DNA from: DASQPR01 sp963797675
GTDB lineage: Bacteria; Actinomycetota; Actinomycetes; Mycobacteriales; Micromonosporaceae
Assembly: GCA_963797675.1 (NCBI GenBank)
Contig: CAWCQQ010000007.1
Span: 62,001-126,000 of the forward strand
Direction of reading: 5' to 3'
Length of the DNA: 64,000 nucleotides
The notes under the pieces are model-generated. The model made no database searches. It was not told the origin of the DNA and was given only the letters and a program-made list of their open reading frames with translations. Of the stretch, positions 59,283-64,000 are shown in pieces. Both the position numbers and the translations under genes were made by a program. Position 1 is the stretch's first letter. Each line of letters opens with the position of its first letter.

Positions 59283-59996
59283 ATGACCTCGGGTAACTAC
59301 CCGGTGATCGAGGAGCGCTCGTTGCCTCCGGTGGACCGTCCCCGGATGTTCCGCGCCGCCTGGCGCGATCCCGCCAGCCTGCCGAAGCAGGAGCCCGGCT
59401 CGGTCTACGTCTTCGAATACGACGGCTGCTATCAGGATCCCTATTCACGACGCGTCAGCGGCAGCGAATCGCACGTCATCGATGCGACCGCCGTGTGCCT
59501 CGTGCAGATCCGCGACCGGCTCGTCACGGTACGCCGATCGATGCCGTCCACCCGCGCCGGCGTCAACCTGGTGGTGTCCGTGACGTTCCGATGTGTCGTC
59601 ACCGATCCGGTCCGGGTCGCGACCGGCGGCCTGACCGATCTCGACTCGGTGCTCGCGACGCACGTGGCCGCCGACCGCGAACTCGCGACGCTCGGCCGCA
59701 ACATCCGGCCGGAGCGTGCCGCCGATGCGATCCTGCGTATCGAGGCCCAGTTGCGTGCGCACTGCACGGTCAACCCTCCCGACGTACGCGGCGTCGAATG
59801 CGTGGTCGCGGCCGTCGAGGTGCATGCCGAAGCGACCATCGCCGGCACCAACATGCCCGTCAACATCGTCCCGATGGAGCCCGAGCTTAGCCTGCATCAG
59901 CAGGCCGAAAGCCTGATCTCCGCGAAGTTCGGCACGCGCAGGCCGCCGCCGGAACGCTCGGTTTCCGAACGAGGTGAGGACGGCAATGCACGCTGA
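59283..59996 (+). CDS. SPFH/band-7-like protein paired with DUF4407
   Basis: A 237-residue soluble protein. The middle (about residues 65-190) resembles a band-7/SPFH core: V-Y-V-F-E-Y-D-G, T-A-V-C-L-V-Q-I-R-D-R-L-V-T-V, N-L-V-V-S-V-T-F-R-C-V-V-T-D-P and a helix ending V-E-V-H-A-E-A. There is no membrane helix, unlike most SPFH proteins, so it may bind its membrane partner. ATG 59283 or GTG 59274 is the start. The 3' end overlaps the DUF4407 gene by 11 bases, so the two products are probably made together. The similarity is moderate and the function unknown. Confidence 0.6.
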   Translation: MTSGNYPVIEERSLPPVDRPRMFRAAWRDPASLPKQEPGSVYVFEYDGCYQDPYSRRVSGSESHVIDATAVCLVQIRDRLVTVRRSMPSTRAGVNLVVSVTFRCVVTDPVRVATGGLTDLDSVLATHVAADRELATLGRNIRPERAADAILRIEAQLRAHCTVNPPDVRGVECVVAAVEVHAEATIAGTNMPVNIVPMEPELSLHQQAESLISAKFGTRRPPPERSVSERGEDGNAR

Positions 59997-61551
59997 CGAG
60001 CCACCAAGCTACGCCGCTGAGGTCACGCGACGGCTGGAGTTCTCGGAGCCGCCCGTACCGGAGCCGCCGGCCGAGCCGACCATCGATCTCGACGCAACGC
60101 AGCACCTCGAGCCAGTCCGGGAACCGTTCGATGCCGAGCCCGAGCCGGAGGTCGTGCCGCCGGGCGTACCCGTTGCGGTTGAGGCAGCCAAACCTCGGCG
60201 GACGTTTACCTATCGCGGTCCGCAGGTCGGGCGGTGGCTGCGTACGGTTGCCGGGGTCGACGAGGCTCTGATCGCTCGCGTACCGCAGGAGCGCGCCCGC
60301 TATACCGCGCTCGGCGGAGTCGTGGTCGGCACCGCACTGATCGCCGCGTTCTCGATGTGGTTCGCGATCAGCGAGGCGGTCGGTACGTCGTCGGGTTGGG
60401 TCATCATCCCGACCCTCATCTGGGGCTTGTTCATCTTCAACTTCGACCGCTGGCTGATTTCCAGCGCGGTCGGCCTGCACTGGCACCGCCGCTACGGCAC
60501 GCTGATCATGCGGGTCTTCATGGCGCTGCTGTTCGGCATCATCATCGCGGAGCCACTGGTCCTGCGGGTGTTCCAATCCGCGATCGTGAAGAGCATCCAG
60601 GATCAGCGATCGGCCGACTTGGCCAAGCTGCGGACCAAGCTCGTTCAATGCAACCCCGAGTCCGATGTGCCCGGTGGCGCCCCGGTGCCGGCCGGGTGCG
60701 ACGGTTTCGTGCTGTCCTTCCCGGTGACGCCGGGTTCGGCTGCGGCGCAACTCGCATCGAAGCGTGCCGACGCGGCGAAGCTGACGACCGAGATCGCCGC
60801 CGATACGAAAGCGTTGAGCACGCTCAACAACCAGGCGCGCCTCGAGTGCGTGGGCGCGTCCGGCCCGGGCCTGACCGGCCACAAGGGCGTCGGACCGAAC
60901 TGCGTTCGGCTGCGCGGCGAGGCGGACGCGTACGCCAAGGCACACCCGATCGGTACCGAAACGTCGCAGCTGACCGCGATCCAGAAGGACATCTCCACGC
61001 TGGAGGCGCAGGTCGCATCGACGCAGGGCGACTTCGAGCAGCAGCGTACGCAGATGATCGACGAGGCCGTCGCGATCGCGCAGAGCCATCAGGGCACGAT
61101 CGGCATCCTGGAACGGATGGGTGCGCTCAGCAAGCTGGCCGCGACGTCGTCCACGCTGCTGTTCGGCACGTGGGCGGTACGGCTGCTGTTCATCATGGTC
61201 GACTGCATGCCGATCCTGGTGAAGTTCTTCGGCGGCATCACCACCTATGACCGGCTGGTCGACCGCGAACTCGCGAACGCCGATGCCGCTCATGCGGCCG
61301 ACCTGGAAACCGCGGGCGACGAGCGCTACGCCGCGCTCCGGCGCCGCCGCGACGAGATCGACGTCGAACTGCGCGAGCACCGGGCCGAACTGGGCTCGCG
61401 GGTGTCACGCGCGGTGCACGATCTCGCGACCGAATATGTCGAGCCGCAGGCGCGTACCGGCGGCGTCTACGGCACCAACGGCCGGCCACCGGCGACCGGC
61501 GTGACCCACAACGGCGCGTCCGGGCGCGCGCAGGTGCGTGGCGGGCGCTAA
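59986..61551 (+). CDS. DUF4407 membrane protein
   Basis: A 521-residue protein. An acidic, proline-rich N-terminus of about 75 residues precedes three helices (near 110-130, 145-162 and 175-200), then a long external region of about 180 residues with coiled-coil character (S-K-R-A-D-A-A-K-L-T-T-E-I-A-A-D and T-A-I-Q-K-D-I-S-T-L-E-A-Q-V) and paired cysteines, a fourth helix W-A-V-R-L-L-F-I-M-V-D-C-M-P-I-L-V-K-F-F, and a charged cytoplasmic helix. The F-D-R-W-L-I-S motif after helix 2 marks DUF4407. No function is established. It overlaps the SPFH-like gene and the DUF167 gene. Confidence 0.85.
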   Translation: MHADEPPSYAAEVTRRLEFSEPPVPEPPAEPTIDLDATQHLEPVREPFDAEPEPEVVPPGVPVAVEAAKPRRTFTYRGPQVGRWLRTVAGVDEALIARVPQERARYTALGGVVVGTALIAAFSMWFAISEAVGTSSGWVIIPTLIWGLFIFNFDRWLISSAVGLHWHRRYGTLIMRVFMALLFGIIIAEPLVLRVFQSAIVKSIQDQRSADLAKLRTKLVQCNPESDVPGGAPVPAGCDGFVLSFPVTPGSAAAQLASKRADAAKLTTEIAADTKALSTLNNQARLECVGASGPGLTGHKGVGPNCVRLRGEADAYAKAHPIGTETSQLTAIQKDISTLEAQVASTQGDFEQQRTQMIDEAVAIAQSHQGTIGILERMGALSKLAATSSTLLFGTWAVRLLFIMVDCMPILVKFFGGITTYDRLVDRELANADAAHAADLETAGDERYAALRRRRDEIDVELREHRAELGSRVSRAVHDLATEYVEPQARTGGVYGTNGRPPATGVTHNGASGRAQVRGGR

Positions 61552-61840
61552 CGCGACGATCGCCGTCCGGGTCAAACCGGTCGCGTCGGTCGCGTCGGTC
61601 GGTGGGAGCTATCCAGGCCCGTACGGTGACGCGCTGATCGTGTCGGTCAACGCTCCGGCCGTCGACGGTCGCGCCAACGACGCCGTGGTACGGGCAGTGG
61701 CCGCCGCACTCGGCCTACGGCCGTCCGCAGTGACCGTACGGACGGGTGCCACGGCGCGCAACAAGCTGCTGTCGATCGCGGATCCCCCGCCGGATCTGGC
61801 CTCTCGGATCCGGCGACTCTCAGGCGCCGGCGAGCCGTAG
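61538..61840 (+). CDS. DUF167 (YggU-type) protein
   Basis: A 100-residue protein of the DUF167 family: A-V-R-V-K-P-V-A at the start, V-N-A-P-A-V-D-G-R-A-N-D-A-V, L-G-L-R-P-S-A-V-T-V-R-T-G-A-T-A-R-N-K. The family is widespread and its function unsettled. GTG 61538 lies within the end of the DUF4407 gene, so translation is coupled. The 3' end overlaps the convergent phosphotransferase by 21 bases. Confidence 0.9.
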   Translation: MAGANATIAVRVKPVASVASVGGSYPGPYGDALIVSVNAPAVDGRANDAVVRAVAAALGLRPSAVTVRTGATARNKLLSIADPPPDLASRIRRLSGAGEP

Positions 61841-62731
61841 ACGCATCGAAGCTTCGGTTTCCGGCAACCACGGCACACCGTCGAGGCTGGCCTTCTTCGT
61901 GTTGAACGCGTAGACCCACAGTCCGGCGGCCCAACTCGCCTCGATCTCGTCCACCGACCAGCGGCGTCCGGCCGACTGTTGGTAGGCGTCGATGAACGCC
62001 TCCGACTCGTCAACGGTCGCGGCGCGTGGCTCGGCGCCGCAGGGCCAGACCGATGCGGCGAGGCCGACGATGACCGCTTCCGGCGCCCGTACGACGCTGT
62101 CCCAGTCGTGGACGGCCCAGGGTTCCCGGCCGATCCAGCGCAGGTTCTGGCCCTCCCAGTCGCCGTGGCCGACCACCGGCCGGACCGGCTCCATCCGGCG
62201 CAGTCGTTGCTGGATTCGGATTGCGGTCTCGTCCAGCCACCCGGTCTCCGGATGGGCGTTCAGGTCATCGTCGCGATCGTCCGGCGCCGGCCAGATGCCG
62301 CCCTGCCCGTGGTCCCAGGCAACCCACGCCGGATTCGGTGCCAGCGCGGATGCGGGCAGCTCCGGGGCCAGCCGGATGAGCGTCGCCAGCAGATCGGCGT
62401 ACCGCGTAACCGCATCGCCGTCGACCGGCAACACGTCCCCGCCCGGTACGAACACCTCGGCACTGGCGGCGTACCCGAGTAGCGGCACCGGTCCGACCAG
62501 TGGCTCGGGACAGGGGAAGCCGGCCTGCCATAGCGCTCGCTGGGTGTCGGTGCACCCGACCAGGCGCTGTTCGGCCGCGCGTACCTTCACGACGATCTCG
62601 CGGCCGTCGTGCAGACGGAGGCCGGCCACGTGCGACAGATGGCCGGTGGTGAACAGCGTCGACGCAACGCCGCTGTTCAGCCACTCGGCACACCAGATGT
62701 CGATCGCGTCCTCGGTTACGTCGCTACGCAT
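61820..62731 (-). CDS. Aminoglycoside phosphotransferase (APH) family protein
   Basis: A 303-residue kinase-like protein. The catalytic loop V-V-G-H-G-D-W-E-G-Q-N-L near residue 192 and the metal-binding V-H-D-W-D near 210 are intact; the N-lobe lysine is in I-V-V-K-V-R-A. The APH family phosphorylates small alcohols and is not evidence of antibiotic resistance. It is unrelated in position to the operon kinase at 55.5 kb. ATG 62731 is the start; about 60 bases separate it from the next gene on the same strand. Substrate unknown. Confidence 0.85.
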   Translation of the reverse strand: MRSDVTEDAIDIWCAEWLNSGVASTLFTTGHLSHVAGLRLHDGREIVVKVRAAEQRLVGCTDTQRALWQAGFPCPEPLVGPVPLLGYAASAEVFVPGGDVLPVDGDAVTRYADLLATLIRLAPELPASALAPNPAWVAWDHGQGGIWPAPDDRDDDLNAHPETGWLDETAIRIQQRLRRMEPVRPVVGHGDWEGQNLRWIGREPWAVHDWDSVVRAPEAVIVGLAASVWPCGAEPRAATVDESEAFIDAYQQSAGRRWSVDEIEASWAAGLWVYAFNTKKASLDGVPWLPETEASMRLRLAGA

Positions 62732-62789
62732 CGAAGGATCATCGCACTACCGCGGCAGCCACTGTAGGTCTGCGGATTTTGACGAGGTT

Positions 62790-63581
62790 CTAGACGAGAA
62801 CGGCCGGCTCGGGGTCGACCGAAGGCGCTGGTGCCACGGCCGGTGTTTCGGCCGCACCGGTGCGGCCGAGCAGGACGGCGAAGAAGAACTGCATGAAGAT
62901 CGCGAACATGAACGACTCGTTGATCCGGACCAGCCAGCGCACCGGGACACCGATGAGGCCGGTCGAGCCGGCGCCCCACTTGTTCTCCCACAGGCTGAAG
63001 ATGATCGGCGCGATGATCAGGAACGCGTACCAGCTCCAGCGTTTCATCGCGGACGTCACCGCGGTCGGGTCCAGGATGCCGCGGTCGATCAGGTCGAGGC
63101 CGGCGACGCCGAGGATGACGAAGCCCCACGTCTCGGCCATCTGAACCGTGAACGGCGTCTTGATGCTCGCGACGATCGCGACGAACAGGACGGCGGTCGC
63201 GATGGCCGCGGTCCGACGCGGCAGCGGCCGCCGGAGCTGAACGTACGGAATAAGAACGGCGATGCCGAGCGTACCTTCGTTGAGCGTCGTGTACTGGACC
63301 GGCCAGTCGACGTTGAGAAGGACCAGCGTCAACGCGAGGAACGCGAGCCCGACGAGCGCAGTGACAACCCATTCAGCGCGCGCCCCGACGAGCTTCGGCC
63401 GGATGAACTGCATCCATGCCGGGACGACGAGAGCGACGAGATAGCCCTCGCTGTTATGCCCGATCTGTGTGGCGATCCCATGCGGAACCACCTGCGCCCA
63501 CTCTTTGAACAGGACACCGAGAAGCACGGCCAGCAGACCGATGTAGTAGATCGCCGAGAAGACGATGACACGCATTCGCAT
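62790..63581 (-). CDS. Polytopic membrane protein of unknown family
   Basis: A 263-residue protein with eight predicted helices, for example V-F-S-A-I-Y-Y-I-G-L-L-A-V-L-L-G-V-L-F, W-V-V-T-A-L-V-G-L-A-F-L-A-L-T-L-V-L-L and F-M-F-A-I-F-M-Q-F-F-F-A-V-L-L, and a short Pro/Ala tail. No signature lets me name a family or activity. ATG 63581 is the start. The gene lies upstream of the APH gene on the same strand. Confidence 0.75.
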   Translation of the reverse strand: MRMRVIVFSAIYYIGLLAVLLGVLFKEWAQVVPHGIATQIGHNSEGYLVALVVPAWMQFIRPKLVGARAEWVVTALVGLAFLALTLVLLNVDWPVQYTTLNEGTLGIAVLIPYVQLRRPLPRRTAAIATAVLFVAIVASIKTPFTVQMAETWGFVILGVAGLDLIDRGILDPTAVTSAMKRWSWYAFLIIAPIIFSLWENKWGAGSTGLIGVPVRWLVRINESFMFAIFMQFFFAVLLGRTGAAETPAVAPAPSVDPEPAVLV

Positions 63582-63676
63582 TGGAGCAATGTAGAGGGGT
63601 ATTCACGATAATTAAAATCGTCCACGCCGTACTCGCGCCGTGTAGCGACGTATTTTGTCCATAGCGCTGAGATTGA

Positions 63677-64000
63677 CTATGCGTGCTGTCGGATATACGT
63701 CGTAGTGCGGGCGATCGCCCGGAACCCTAGGCCGACGTAGACCTTCCGGGCGACCGGATAGATGTCGTCGCCGCGCGGATAGACGACCGCCCGGGTCGCT
63801 CCGGCCGCCCGCATCGCATGAAGCGTTGCCATGCTGACCGCCGAACCGAGCCCACGCTGACCGTGCCGCGGATCCGTCCCCACCGGCTCCAACTCGCCGA
63901 CGAGATTGGCCTCGTCCAACCATCCCAGTGCGGCCGCGACCAGCGTTCCGTCCGGTGCTTCGGCCACCTGGTCCAATTCGGGACGGTAGGGCCAGGCCCG
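63677..64000 (-). CDS. GNAT acetyltransferase, cut by the window end
   Basis: The frame is open to the last base of the window, so the N-terminus is missing. The visible 107 residues include V-G-T-D-P-R-H-G-Q-R-G-L-G-S-A-V-S (acetyl-CoA motif A) and V-Y-P-R-G-D-D-I-Y-P-V-A-R-K-V-Y-V-G-L-G-F (motif B), ending Y-I-R-Q-H-A. This is the C-terminal domain of a GNAT enzyme, possibly two-domain. Substrate unknown. Confidence 0.82.
   Translation of the reverse strand, partial: RAWPYRPELDQVAEAPDGTLVAAALGWLDEANLVGELEPVGTDPRHGQRGLGSAVSMATLHAMRAAGATRAVVYPRGDDIYPVARKVYVGLGFRAIARTTTYIRQHA

Noticed and set aside
61820..62731. Antibiotic-resistance phosphotransferase
   Set aside because: The APH fold is shared by many small-molecule kinases; nothing in the sequence or context points to aminoglycosides.

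Overview
The window is high-GC actinobacterial DNA: GTG and TTG starts are common, genes overlap by 1-4 bases, and many genes belong to families typical of the phylum (SepH/DUF3071, DUF3027, DUF2530, a CspB-type long cold-shock protein, an XPB-like helicase, tandem CIRCE before an orphan groEL). The block XPB helicase / helicase-associated protein / CspB / MFS / DUF3027 / MarR / DUF2530 / SepH / serC / citrate synthase 2 resembles the Rv0861c-Rv0889c part of the Mycobacterium tuberculosis chromosome as I remember it, so 16-39 kb looks like conserved core. The organism is not a mycobacterium, because it carries futalosine-pathway menaquinone genes (mqnB, mqnD). I cannot name the genus.

Layout. 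1-9.8 kb: end of paaN, a GNAT, a cold-shock protein, a membrane protein with eight identical G-Y-A-P-P repeats, heat-shock-controlled groEL, a membrane dipeptidase, a transglutaminase-like protein and a sugar porter. 9.9-15.7 kb: a frame-disrupted membrane-anchored subtilisin, glpD, a ureohydrolase and DUF4031. 15.7-29.1 kb: HD hydrolase, XPB helicase, helicase-associated protein, CspB, the mqnD-mqnB-MFS unit, DUF3027 with a very long acidic tail, a MazG-like protein, OsmC and DUF2530. 29.2-35 kb: a SIR2-like/DUF4917 protein, a MarR-MFS pair, a 2'-5' RNA ligase, an aldo/keto reductase and a methyltransferase. 35-44.9 kb: SepH, serC, citrate synthase, pdxH-MFS, aldose epimerase, nitroreductase, a glutaryl-CoA-dehydrogenase-like enzyme and DUF4230. 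44.9-51.6 kb: a repeat-rich gene desert, sdaA, a collapsed S53 peptidase, a PAP2-type membrane enzyme, twin GNATs and a DODA-type dioxygenase. 51.7-58.7 kb: one operon (three SDRs, MaoC hydratase, quinone oxidoreductase, APH-type kinase, acyl-CoA dehydrogenase, HAD hydrolase) behind a palindromic operator. 59.3-64 kb: SPFH plus DUF4407, DUF167, an APH, an unknown membrane protein and a cut-off GNAT.

Two features cut across the layout. First, ten genes have broken frames (about 20 places, 15 of them between 52.9 and 58.7 kb), and all but one ambiguous site need the same correction: removal of one extra base. That uniform sign suggests insertion errors in the assembly rather than gene decay, so the operon is probably intact in the cell. 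Second, several families of intergenic palindromes recur. One family (copies near 4.04, 44.86 and 45.53 kb) is capped by perfect DnaA-box consensus sequences. Others share an outer core resembling T-G-A-T-C-S-T-G-N-A-G. They sit at convergent gene ends and in two gene deserts and are the most unusual structure in the window.

How the genes work together: the 51.7-58.5 kb operon holds, as separate proteins, the HAD, APH and acyl-CoA dehydrogenase modules that are fused in vertebrate ACAD10, next to SDR and MaoC enzymes, so it probably encodes a hydroxyacyl or unusual fatty-acid degradation route. mqnB and mqnD serve menaquinone synthesis; serC, sdaA, pdxH and citA are housekeeping metabolism; XPB, the helicase-associated protein and the HD protein form a local cluster.
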